Shown here one piece after another: positions 50,863-59,197 of a stretch of DNA of 64,000 bases (the stretch's first letter is position 1; the number at the start of each line of letters is the position of its first letter). The stretch is from Novosphingobium sp. CF614 (GTDB lineage Bacteria > Pseudomonadota > Alphaproteobacteria > Sphingomonadales > Sphingomonadaceae). The stretch covers positions 23,444 through 87,443 of the forward strand of contig NZ_FOOR01000014.1 of assembly GCF_900113255.1 (NCBI RefSeq), in the 5' to 3' direction. The notes below the pieces were generated by a model that saw nothing but the letters and a program-made list of their open reading frames with translations, did not search any database and was not told the origin of the DNA. The translations under genes and the position numbers were made by a program.

Positions 50863-53081
50863 GCCAGATCGGCGATTACGTTGCGCGCCTGGCCATAATA
50901 GCAGCGGTCGATGCCGACGCAGGACGAAACGTACTTCTTGTCGAAGACATTGTTCGCCTTCACCGACAGCTCAAGCCCCTCCAGATTGGCCAACCATGCG
51001 CCTAGATCGAAGCGGACAGACGCATCGAACAGCGTGAAGGCAGGCACGCGCGACAGGTTCGCCGCATCGCCGTATGTCGAGCTCGAATAACGCACACCGG
51101 CACCCAGCGCGATACCGATCGGGTTCACGTAGTTGACCCAGAGCGAGGCGTTGTGGCGCGGCACCGCCTGCAACCGCAATCCCTGCTGTTTACGGCTCTC
51201 GACAGCAAGCGTCTCCGGATTGATGCCGGAGACGGTATCGGCGCTTTCCGTCACCTTGGAATCCAGGAGCGTATATGCCCCCATTAGCGTCAGATCGGCC
51301 TGCAGCGCGACGTTGGCTTCCAGTTCGAGGCCGCGCATCCGAACCTCGCCATTCTGGCGGGAGAAGCCGGGATGATCGGCGTCGGTCGTCAGATAGTTGC
51401 GACGGCGCAAGTCGAAGATCGAGGCCGTCAGGAAGCTCTGTGTCCCCGCGGGCTGGTACTTCACGCCGGCTTCATACTGCCGGCCTTTTTCGGGATCGAA
51501 GCTGTTGCCTTCGAAATCCGAACCATATTGCGGCGTGAAGCTTTCCGAGTAGCTGACATAGGGCGCCAGCCCGTTGTCGAACGCATGGAGCAGGGCGGCC
51601 CGCTTGGTCAGCGCCTTGTTCTTGGACTTCTGGCTGACGTTGCGAATGAGATCGGATGCCTTAAACGATGCCCAGTCCTGGCGCATACCCAGGAGCAGCC
51701 GCGTTCCCCCGAGTGCGATCTGGTCCTGCAAGTAGAGGCCAGTCTGCTCGTTGCGGTATATGCGGTGCTGGAAGGGGGCGGGCTCAGGAATGGCCTGGTT
51801 ATAGACCGGCGCGAAGACATCGAGCGTCGGCGCGATCGCGAAGACGCGATCGGTGCTGTATTTCAACTTCTGCCAGTCGAGGCCCGCCAGCACCTGATGC
51901 GAGATCGCACCGGTAGTGAACGTGAACGCGGCATGATTGTCGATTGTGAGGTCGTCAGAGTTTTCCTGAAGACCGAAAGCCTGGCGCCCTGCGGTTCGAA
52001 GGTCGGCCGAAAGGCGGCTGATGTAGATATTGCGATTGTCAAGCTGGGTGTCGGTATAGCGGAAGTTCTGCCGGAAGGTCAGAAAATCGCTGAAACGGTG
52101 CTCGAACTGATAGCCCGCCGATGCGGTTTGCCGGTCCCACCGCTGATAGTTAGGATCGCCGGTAAAAAGCTTCCGTGAAATTTGCCCATTGGGATTATCG
52201 ATGACCGTACCGATCGTCGGCAGCCAGTTCAGCGTGGAACCCGCGAAATCGTCCTTCTGATAATGCGTCAGGATGGTGAGGCTGGTGCTGTCGCCGAGGC
52301 TCCAGGTCAGCGACGGCGCGAACAGCACGCGCTCTCTGTCGGAAAAATCATAGATGTCATGAGTCTTGAACCAGGTGCCCGTCACCCGGGCGAGCAGGCC
52401 GCCATCCGACGTCACCGGGCCGGTAGCGTCCAGCGCGAACTGCTTGCGGCCGAACGTACCGTACCGCGCGATCACTTCGCCGTCGAAATCGGCCTGCGGC
52501 CGCTTGCTCACCATATTGATGAGGCCGCCGGGGACTGACTGGCCGTAGAGAACGGAGGCAGGACCTTTCACCACTTCGACCCGTTCGTATAGATACGGAT
52601 CGAGAGCGCCGCTCACATAGCCGGTGCCGCTCAGGCGCAGGCCATCGACATAAGTGTTCCCGGCTGTGCCGGTCGTGCCGTCGTTGCCGAAGCCGCGGAT
52701 GGCGATGGCATCGCCGCCATAGGTCACGCCCTTGGTGTTGGTGAACACGCCGGCACTGTAGGCCACGGCATCGCCGACCGACAGGATGCTGCGCGACAGC
52801 ATGTCATCCATGCTGATGACCGAAATGGACTGCGGCGTCAGCAGCAGTGGCGTGTCAGTCTTGGTCCCGCTGATCGATTCCTTCTCGGCGCGCAGGCCGG
52901 TAACGATGATGGCATCCCTGTCGCGGTCATCCGCAGCTGCGCCACCGCCGTCGTCGCTCGAGGTGACTTCGGCGCTCGCCCGGCCGGGCGTCGATGCGGT
53001 CGCCAGGACTGGCGATGCAGGCACCAGCCCGGTCAAGGCCGATGCCATAAGTATTTTGCGCAAAAACTTTTCTGAAACCAT
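50850..53081 (-). CDS. FhuE/FpvA-type ferric siderophore receptor
   Basis: This 743-residue TonB-dependent receptor has a signal peptide ending around PVLATA and the TonB-box-like DAIIVTG. The plug is typical of hydroxamate/peptide siderophore receptors: TPQSISVISMDDM, VDGLRLSGTGYVSGALDPYLYERVEVVKGPASVLYGQSVPGGLINM. The barrel ends in NVIADLAWRW. It heads an iron-uptake operon, has a Fur-like site 35 bases upstream of its start, and converges on the NRPS genes. It is therefore the probable receptor for the siderophore made by this cluster. Confidence 0.92.
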   Translation of the reverse strand: MVSEKFLRKILMASALTGLVPASPVLATASTPGRASAEVTSSDDGGGAAADDRDRDAIIVTGLRAEKESISGTKTDTPLLLTPQSISVISMDDMLSRSILSVGDAVAYSAGVFTNTKGVTYGGDAIAIRGFGNDGTTGTAGNTYVDGLRLSGTGYVSGALDPYLYERVEVVKGPASVLYGQSVPGGLINMVSKRPQADFDGEVIARYGTFGRKQFALDATGPVTSDGGLLARVTGTWFKTHDIYDFSDRERVLFAPSLTWSLGDSTSLTILTHYQKDDFAGSTLNWLPTIGTVIDNPNGQISRKLFTGDPNYQRWDRQTASAGYQFEHRFSDFLTFRQNFRYTDTQLDNRNIYISRLSADLRTAGRQAFGLQENSDDLTIDNHAAFTFTTGAISHQVLAGLDWQKLKYSTDRVFAIAPTLDVFAPVYNQAIPEPAPFQHRIYRNEQTGLYLQDQIALGGTRLLLGMRQDWASFKASDLIRNVSQKSKNKALTKRAALLHAFDNGLAPYVSYSESFTPQYGSDFEGNSFDPEKGRQYEAGVKYQPAGTQSFLTASIFDLRRRNYLTTDADHPGFSRQNGEVRMRGLELEANVALQADLTLMGAYTLLDSKVTESADTVSGINPETLAVESRKQQGLRLQAVPRHNASLWVNYVNPIGIALGAGVRYSSSTYGDAANLSRVPAFTLFDASVRFDLGAWLANLEGLELSVKANNVFDKKYVSSCVGIDRCYYGQARNVIADLAWRW

Positions 53082-53115
53082 CTGTTTCCCCCTTCAGCGC
53101 TCGCCGAATCTTATT

Positions 53116-53134
53116 GCAACCAATAATCATTAGC
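53116..53134. promoter_or_regulatory. Fur-like box upstream of the siderophore receptor
   Basis: GCAACCAATAATCATTAGC matches the Fur consensus at about 13 of 19 positions with a strong core (ATAATCATTA). It lies 35 bases upstream of the receptor's start codon, in AT-rich promoter-like DNA. Confidence 0.65.
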
Positions 53135-53645
53135 GCTGTTACCAAGAGAGAATCGCCTTGGCTATAGGGGCAGGAAAAATACCTGAAAGGCCGTTGCAGC
53201 GCCCGGCACTTGTTCCTCCCGCGCAGTCCGAAGGCCATCCCAGCCTTCACTCAAGACCTTGAAATCACCAGAAAATACTGAAACATCGGGAAGCAAATGG
53301 CCATCCGGACCAAACAAAATTGGTTTGTTCCAGGAACGGAGAGACGAACCACGGTCCGGCGGTAGCCAAACCCGCGTATCAGAGTCTGGTCAACCCTCGC
53401 CTTGCGGTCGCCGCGCCCGACCCTGCACAACCTATCCCCCTCAACTGAAGATCGGCTTCGAAGTGGAGGCCCGCTTCAAAGCCGATTCACATCCCAGGCG
53501 CTGGATGAAGGACGGAAGGTGCGCCCCGCGGCAAGCGCAGCAAGATCGAGAGCGGATAGATTGGCTTCGACGTGCATCGCTCGATCCTCACAGGCGTCTG
53601 TCGGCGCGGCGATCACGCCGTTCCGAACCTTCGCTTTCGCCGGGA
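53135..53645. other. Intergenic region with an inverted repeat
   Basis: Apart from the Fur-like site at its left edge, this stretch holds no recognisable gene. A 13-bp inverted repeat (12 of 13 matching, ATCGGCTTCGAAG and CTTCAAAGCCGAT with a 10-base spacer) lies at 53451-53486. It has no T-run, so it is not a classical terminator for the patatin gene 160 bases away. Short open frames here show no family resemblance. Confidence 0.45.
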
Positions 53646-54713
53646 TCAGTTCGTCGCGGCGGTGGCAGGATGGGCCCGCCTTTCCGCAGCCTGCCTGAAC
53701 TTCTCGGTTCCCTTCCGCCGCGCCTCGTCGAACACCGAATTGCGCTCGATGAAATAGTTGAAATAGCCGGCAGGCGTGTCGGGTTCGACTTCCCAGAGCC
53801 GTACTTCGGTCATGCCGGCTTCGGGCTTGAAGGCGCCGCGGTTCACGAGCCGGTTGATCCGCTTCATCGCATCGGCCTCGGCCTTGTAGCTCGCCGAGAA
53901 CCACATCTCGGTATTCCAGTCCTGCACGTCGAAATAGTTTTGGGGCAGTTGGTCTTTGCACCAGCCATTGGCCAGTGGCCGGCAGACAAACACGTCCTCG
54001 AAATTGTGCAGTTCGGACAGAATGCAGGAGCGATGGTAAGCACCGTCGATCAGGCCGCCTGGCATGCCGGCAAAACCGTAGAGCGAAAGCCACAGCGCAG
54101 CTTCGATGGCCTGTTCGTCGATCTTGTGGATGACTTCCTCGTCGGCGCCTTGCTTGCCGGCCCTGGGATCGGCGCTTCGCTGATCTTCGAGCACGGGAAC
54201 ACTGCTTTTTTGCTTCATTCGCTGGCGCGCAGCATTGTTGCCGTAAAGCTTGCCGCGCCCGGTGGAGGGATCATAGGCATTGAACACCACGCCGATTTCG
54301 TGGCCGTTGAAGGTGTCCTTGATGCGTTTGATCGTCGCGGCGGTGCGCGAGGGTCGATAGATCTGGGCCGGCAGGAAGCGATCGGCGAAAAAGTCGAACC
54401 CGAGCCCGAGATAGGGCGGCTTCAGGAGCCGCGCGACCGCGTCGGAAAGCGCGGGCTCGAAGACGCCGTCATAGCCGAACAGGGCAATCTGCAACTGGGC
54501 GAGCGGATTGCCTTCGATCGAGGGATCGATGAGGCCGGCCTTGAGATCGGGAACCTCGCGCAAGTAGGCCTCAAGGACGACGATCTGGCCGCTGGTGGCA
54601 GTCACCAGGTCGGGCACGACATCATTGTCCCGCGCGGCCTGGAGGAACCCGGCGCCGTGAGCGTTGAAGCCGCCCAGGCCCGCCAGCGCAAAGGCGATCT
54701 TGGTTTGAGCCAT
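53646..54713 (-). CDS. Patatin-like phospholipase family protein
   Basis: This 355-residue protein has the patatin fold pattern: a Gly-rich oxyanion start (FALAGLGGFNAHGAGFLQA), a nucleophile region and a catalytic-dyad motif DGA (GGLIDGAYHRS). The nucleophile elbow reads ATSGQ instead of the usual GxSxG, so the Ser is kept but both flanking glycines are replaced. It could be a divergent lipid acyl hydrolase or a non-catalytic relative. No signal peptide is visible, so it is probably cytoplasmic. It sits 172 bases downstream of a TonB receptor on the same strand, with no other partner. Confidence 0.7.
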   Translation of the reverse strand: MAQTKIAFALAGLGGFNAHGAGFLQAARDNDVVPDLVTATSGQIVVLEAYLREVPDLKAGLIDPSIEGNPLAQLQIALFGYDGVFEPALSDAVARLLKPPYLGLGFDFFADRFLPAQIYRPSRTAATIKRIKDTFNGHEIGVVFNAYDPSTGRGKLYGNNAARQRMKQKSSVPVLEDQRSADPRAGKQGADEEVIHKIDEQAIEAALWLSLYGFAGMPGGLIDGAYHRSCILSELHNFEDVFVCRPLANGWCKDQLPQNYFDVQDWNTEMWFSASYKAEADAMKRINRLVNRGAFKPEAGMTEVRLWEVEPDTPAGYFNYFIERNSVFDEARRKGTEKFRQAAERRAHPATAATN

Positions 54714-54885
54714 GTTCGACTCTCCCGCAGTGAGAATCGGATAATCGCATATTTTGGTGCACTGCGATATCGCATTCGCGAACGGGCGCTTGAAACGATG
54801 CGGCCGGGCAACGGCTCACATCGCAAACCCGGGCTTCCGCGTCTCATCGCGGCCGCAAATCATGGCGTAGAGCGTTTCGTATCCA

Positions 54886-57114
54886 TTAGAACATGTACTC
54901 GATCTTGACACCATAAGTTGCGGGTTTCGAGTACGTCACCGCCGTGGCGGTTCCCGAGATCAGGATGCCGGCGATATAAGTCTCGTCGAAGATGTTGTTT
55001 CCCCAGATGCTTGCGCGCCAATGCTCGTCGGGCGTGGTATAGGCGATGCTGGCGTTTACCACAGTAAATGCCGGTTGGACCGTGTTGCTGGAAACATCGT
55101 GGTACATCTTGCCGGTGCGCGAGGCGGTGAGATTGAAATTGAGCTTGCCGCCGTTGGCGACCCCCGTCTCGTAGGCGACGGTTCCATTCACCTGCACGCG
55201 CGGCGTGCGGATCATCGGATGCCCCGATGCATCGAAGATGAAGGTCGCGTTGCCGCCGATCGGAACGCCGCTGGCGTTCGTCGCCGGAATGAAGCCCTGC
55301 GCGCCGGGGAAGCTCTTGTACTCGCCATGGACATAGGCAAAGCCGCCGCGCAACGTCAGCCCCGGCAATGGCAGGGCAGTGGCATTGGCTTCGAAGCCGT
55401 AGATCTCCGCTTTGGCCGCATTGCGCAGGATCAGCGTCGTGGGGGTCGTGCCGAACGAAAGCTGCTGAAGGTTCTTGTAGTCATAATAGAACGCCGAGGC
55501 ATCGAAGGAAAAGGTCGGCGACACTGCGCCCTTCATGCCGGCTTCGAAGGCATCGACGGTCTCCGGCTTCACCGCAGTCGCCTGAAGGCCGTTGGAGTTG
55601 AAGACGCCCGACTTGAAGCCCCGGCTGTAACTTGCATAGGCATTGAGCGTGGGCGTCACCGCGTACCGCATCGCCACGCGGGGCGTGAAGCTGGAGAAGG
55701 AGTCCGAGGGGCTGACCCGAGTGGCCGGATTGGGCTGACCGGTGGCGACGACGACGGTCGATCCCGTGTAGGAGGGCTTGTCGTTGCTGAAGCGGCCGCC
55801 GACGATAACCGTCAGCCGATCGGTCAGGCTGTAGGTCAATTCGGCGAAGGCCGCGTAAGCCTTGATGTCGACTTCGGGAACGTAGCGTCCCGCGGTGAGC
55901 GGAGGTGCCGCCGCCGGCGTGAACAGCCCCCCGTAGGTATAGCTTATGAGAAAGCCCTGCTCCCGATAGTAGGTCCCGCCGAGCAGCCACTTCAGCGGAC
56001 CCTCGTTCGTCGATGTGAGTGTCAGATCCTGCGAGATCATGTCGGTTCCGAAATTGATCTTGGTCTGCAGGTTCGCGGCCGGGGTGAGATCGGAATCGGT
56101 GAAGACGAACTGCCGGGCGTTCGCAAACGCGGTCAGCGACGTCAGCTTCGCAAAGCCGAGATCGCGTTCGATGCTGAGACTGCCACCGTAAACCTTGACC
56201 TTGTTTACCGTTTCGATGCTAAGCGCCGAAGTATTGGGTTCGGTGGCGAGCAGGATGTCGGGCACCGTCCGGCGGATCACGGTATTGCCGTCAAGCGGCT
56301 GATTGCCGAAGCTGCCGAGATCGTTGCTCCAGCGATAATGGCCGGTGAGCAGGATGCTCGTACGCTCGTCCGGTTCGATCAGGAGCTTGGCGCGCCCGCC
56401 GTATGAGCGCAAGTAACCCACATCCCTGTTCAGGAAAATGTCACGGCGGAAGCCATCGTTGCGTATGAAGTTCCCGGACAGGCTGGCGGCGACCGTGTCC
56501 GAAAGCGGCACCGAGACGAAGCCGTTCAGTTCCACTTCGTTGAAGCGGCTGTAGCCGGCGCTGAACTTGCCCGTGGCGGCATCGAGCGACGGCTTGAGCG
56601 TGGTGATGCTGATCGCGCCGCCCGCGGCGTTGCGGCCGAACAGGGTGCCTTGCGGGCCCTTGAGCACCTCGATCCGGTCAAGATCCCCAAAGCGCAGGAA
56701 GTTGGCGGCCTGGAAGGGCTGGTAGACGCCATCGATATAGATCGAGACATTGGAACTGTCGCCGACCGAGCCTCCTGTCGAGCCGATGCCGCGGATCAGC
56801 GGTTGCGCCGAGGATCCGAACTGCTGGAAATTAAGCCCCGGCGTGATTTGCATCAAGCCGCGCGCATCGGTGACGCCGGTCTTGGCCAGGCTTTCGCTGT
56901 TGAACGCGGTGATCGAGATCGGCACGTCGCGCTGCAGCTCGTTGCGGCGCTGGGCGGTCACGATGATATCGCCGAAAGTCTGACCCTCGGGGGGTTGTTC
57001 CGCCTGCGTGGAGGGAGGCGCGGACTGCCCGGATGTCTGCGCCGCAGCACTGTGCGAAATCACCATGACCGACGCACACGCCAGCATCCCGATCCTCGAA
57101 AGCCTCAACATCAT
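54886..57114 (-). CDS. TonB-dependent receptor without STN domain
   Basis: This 742-residue outer-membrane receptor has a signal peptide (to SHSAAAQ), TonB-box-like DIIVTAQRRNE and the common sphingomonad plug: DVPISITAFNSESL, GLMQITPGLNFQQFG, RIEVLKGPQGTLFGRNAAGGAISI. The barrel ends GVKIEYMF. The ATG at 57114 follows GGGAGGAGC. It lacks the N-terminal STN signalling domain that FecIR-controlled receptors usually have. Yet it lies directly downstream of a FecR/ECF-sigma pair, separated by a truncated STN relic. It may have replaced the original cognate receptor. Substrate unknown. Confidence 0.9.
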   Translation of the reverse strand: MMLRLSRIGMLACASVMVISHSAAAQTSGQSAPPSTQAEQPPEGQTFGDIIVTAQRRNELQRDVPISITAFNSESLAKTGVTDARGLMQITPGLNFQQFGSSAQPLIRGIGSTGGSVGDSSNVSIYIDGVYQPFQAANFLRFGDLDRIEVLKGPQGTLFGRNAAGGAISITTLKPSLDAATGKFSAGYSRFNEVELNGFVSVPLSDTVAASLSGNFIRNDGFRRDIFLNRDVGYLRSYGGRAKLLIEPDERTSILLTGHYRWSNDLGSFGNQPLDGNTVIRRTVPDILLATEPNTSALSIETVNKVKVYGGSLSIERDLGFAKLTSLTAFANARQFVFTDSDLTPAANLQTKINFGTDMISQDLTLTSTNEGPLKWLLGGTYYREQGFLISYTYGGLFTPAAAPPLTAGRYVPEVDIKAYAAFAELTYSLTDRLTVIVGGRFSNDKPSYTGSTVVVATGQPNPATRVSPSDSFSSFTPRVAMRYAVTPTLNAYASYSRGFKSGVFNSNGLQATAVKPETVDAFEAGMKGAVSPTFSFDASAFYYDYKNLQQLSFGTTPTTLILRNAAKAEIYGFEANATALPLPGLTLRGGFAYVHGEYKSFPGAQGFIPATNASGVPIGGNATFIFDASGHPMIRTPRVQVNGTVAYETGVANGGKLNFNLTASRTGKMYHDVSSNTVQPAFTVVNASIAYTTPDEHWRASIWGNNIFDETYIAGILISGTATAVTYSKPATYGVKIEYMF

Positions 57115-57166
57115 GCTCCTCCCAATTTATTGTTTGTATTTTATGCGCCGTTGAGCGCCGGCGTCC

Positions 57167-57307
57167 CATCGCCAATGGCTGAGCGGCCACATCAATTCGA
57201 CCGATGTTCCGCGATTGAACGGATGTCGTTTCGACGGCCGCCGGCGATAAAACCGCCACGCCGGTCCGCAGGCTCTTCCGAACCCTCAAGGCTTCGATGC
57301 CCTTCAT
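57167..57307 (-). pseudogene. Truncated 5' end of an STN-type TonB receptor
   Basis: A 47-codon start reads GVAVLSPAAVETTSVQSRN and then IGRIDVAAQPLAM. It matches the first residues of the STN receptor at the right of the window (GVAALSLSAAETALAQSAS, VGQVNVPAQPLAM). DNA similarity is also visible, for example around GGCTGAGC. The match stops exactly at this point. The frame then continues out of register over the start of the next receptor gene, so no STN protein can be made. It is a relic of a duplicated or replaced receptor gene. Confidence 0.75.
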
Positions 57308-57330
57308 CGCACACCCCCGTGCCCTCGCGC

Positions 57331-57403
57331 CGGAATTCCCCGGTCACCACGCTCTGGAACGCGACTGAAAGCAAAACCCGCATCAGGCAGGGCAAAAATT
57401 TAC
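57331..57403 (-). promoter_or_regulatory. Duplicated upstream block, copy 1 (FecR side)
   Basis: About 70 bases are shared with the region before the STN receptor at 63.4 kb. On the minus strand the common core reads GCCTGATG-n-GGGTT, then TGC, then GTCGCGTTCC and GGTGACCGG-n2-AATTCCG, ending 23 bases before the relic's ATG. Its conservation upstream of both copies suggests a shared promoter, possibly recognised by the adjacent ECF sigma factor. The sigma assignment is inference. Confidence 0.6.
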
Positions 57404-57422
57404 GTGTGTCCCCGCGAGGGCA

Positions 57423-58505
57423 TCAACGGGCTGGTTCGCCCACCATGCTCAATTCAATGTTGTCGTCCGGCAGTGGGCGAGAGCGAACAGGGAGCAATTC
57501 GCCGACTATGGCGCCGAACCGTTGCGGATTGCCGGTGCGGAAAACACCACTGATACGCAGGTTTCCGATGACATCGTCATGAACGATGAGCTGCCGGCTC
57601 GAATAGCGGTTCATCTCCCGGACGGCGGCGGCAAGTGGAACATCGTCGAACTCCACGAAACCTTCGCGCCATCGAAGCTGCTGATCGACATCGACATGGG
57701 CAAGCTGGGGGGCAGAGCCAATTGCCGCGACGAACTCTTGCCCCGGTGCCAACACCATCGGCTTGATAATCGCAGCGTTCGCCGGACGGTCGCTGGCAGC
57801 GTCGACCACGACCTTGCCCTCAACCAGCGTTACTTTCATGCGATCCCGATCCAGCATGACCTCGAAAACCGTGCCGAGCGCGGTTACCTGGCGATCGGCC
57901 GCTTGTACGACAAAAGGCCGACGACGATCCCTGGCCACTTCAAAAAGAACCTGGCCTCGCAGAAGACGAACGAAGCGCCGTCCTGGTGCATATGCCACGC
58001 GAACAGCGCTGTCGGTGTTCAGCGTAAGCACGCTTCCATCGGCCAGATCTATGGCACGTCGACCTCCTCTTCCAGTCGCGAATTCGCCTTGACTGGGCTT
58101 CAAGGCTTCCATCGCCACCGGTGCGGACGCCACAGCGACATCGGCAGCTTCCTTCGGGGATGGCAGGAGGAGATCGATGTTGAAAGCGGCGGCAGCCAGC
58201 AAGGAGGCGGCGATCCCCGCGCCTGCCCCCAGCCAGATTCCCCGCCGGGATTCCGGGCCAACTTCGAGCGCCGATTCGCGCAGGGCCTTCGAATGGGAAT
58301 CGCCTTCCGCGCTCTCGAACAGGTTCCAGGCCTCCTGTGCGCGTTCGAAGGCGGGGGAATTGATAGGGGACCCCGCATGCCACGCCTCAAATTCAGCCTG
58401 CTCGCGAGGGTCGAGCGGCCCGGAATCGAGACGAACCAGCCAATAGGATGCTGCCTCGTCCGGTGCGAAGCCACGCTTTGAAAATCGTTGTTTGCGCAGG
58501 ATCAT
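57423..58505 (-). CDS. FecR-type anti-sigma/signal transducer
   Basis: This 360-residue membrane protein has an N-terminal cytoplasmic anti-sigma region with the conserved YWLVRLDSGPLDPREQAEFEAW (about residues 21-42). One membrane helix follows (about 90-112), then a periplasmic FecR domain (RAIDLADGSVLTLNTDSAVRV, RGQVLFEVA) and a C-terminal STN-binding-like end (NRYSSRQLIVHD, RISGVFRTG). It would pass a signal from a receptor STN domain to the ECF sigma factor, whose stop it overlaps by four bases. The neighbouring receptor lacks an STN domain; the one at 60.6-63.4 kb has it and is the likely partner. Confidence 0.9.
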   Translation of the reverse strand: MILRKQRFSKRGFAPDEAASYWLVRLDSGPLDPREQAEFEAWHAGSPINSPAFERAQEAWNLFESAEGDSHSKALRESALEVGPESRRGIWLGAGAGIAASLLAAAAFNIDLLLPSPKEAADVAVASAPVAMEALKPSQGEFATGRGGRRAIDLADGSVLTLNTDSAVRVAYAPGRRFVRLLRGQVLFEVARDRRRPFVVQAADRQVTALGTVFEVMLDRDRMKVTLVEGKVVVDAASDRPANAAIIKPMVLAPGQEFVAAIGSAPQLAHVDVDQQLRWREGFVEFDDVPLAAAVREMNRYSSRQLIVHDDVIGNLRISGVFRTGNPQRFGAIVGELLPVRSRPLPDDNIELSMVGEPAR

Positions 58506-59041
58506 TCCTGTTCGATCCGCCGCATGAGATGGGTAACGGCGCGCTGCATGTGCTTCTCGACGGCGCTGACGGAAATGCCCAATCGCGCGGCGATTTCGTT
58601 GAAGCGCATGCCTTCCAACCGTCTCAGCACAAAAATCACCCGCGTTCGTTCCGGCAGCTCCAGCAGCACGGCGGTTGCCCGCGCAAGCCGCTCCTTACCC
58701 AACAGAACGTGTTCGGGTGAGAAATCCACATCCGAATGTCTATCGCTGTCGAATGGTTCATGAGCTTCGACGCGGTGCGTTACATGCTTGCGCAACCGAT
58801 CCTTGAGAACACTGCTGGCGGTTTCGAAAACATAGCCGCTCAGATTTTCGTGCGCGAGCGCGGAGGTGCCGCCCCGGCGAATCAATCGCACGAACACTTC
58901 CTGGACCATGTCTTCCCGATCGGCCATGTCTTTTGTACGCCGGCCAAAATAGCGTAGAAGCGAACCACGAAAATGACGGCTCAATTGTTCGAGCACCATT
59001 TGATCTTCATCACTTAAGGCGATCGCGAGCTTTTTCTGCAT
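58502..59041 (-). CDS. FecI-type ECF sigma factor
   Basis: This 179-residue RNA polymerase sigma-70 factor is of the extracytoplasmic type. Region 2 has DREDMVQEVFVRLIRR (about residues 42-57) for core binding and -10 recognition. Region 4 has LEGMRFNEIAARLGISVSAVEKHMQRA (about 140-166) for -35 contact. The two are separated by a short linker without region 3. It is co-transcribed with the FecR gene (ATGA overlap) and likely controls receptor genes here, possibly through the duplicated upstream block. Confidence 0.92.
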   Translation of the reverse strand: MQKKLAIALSDEDQMVLEQLSRHFRGSLLRYFGRRTKDMADREDMVQEVFVRLIRRGGTSALAHENLSGYVFETASSVLKDRLRKHVTHRVEAHEPFDSDRHSDVDFSPEHVLLGKERLARATAVLLELPERTRVIFVLRRLEGMRFNEIAARLGISVSAVEKHMQRAVTHLMRRIEQE

Positions 59042-59197
59042 CCTGCGGCTCCCGTATCGAAGTGTGAGTCAAATTCGCAGCCACTGCAAGGGCGAGGGAA
59101 CAATCCCCCCAACGGATTGGGGCAGGACGCAATCGGACCGACGCCGCCGGTTTATTGTCGGCAAGTACAGTCAGGTCTCCGCACTTGGCCCGGCTGC

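Noticed and set aside
56831..57307. 158-codon minus-strand frame starting at the STN relic
   Set aside because: Only its first 47 codons are receptor-like. The remainder is out of frame over the next receptor gene, so it is listed as a relic rather than a gene.
59107..59122. CCCCAA/TTGGGG hairpin between the ECF sigma and MFS genes
   Set aside because: Six-base stem without a T-run; weak and expected by chance.
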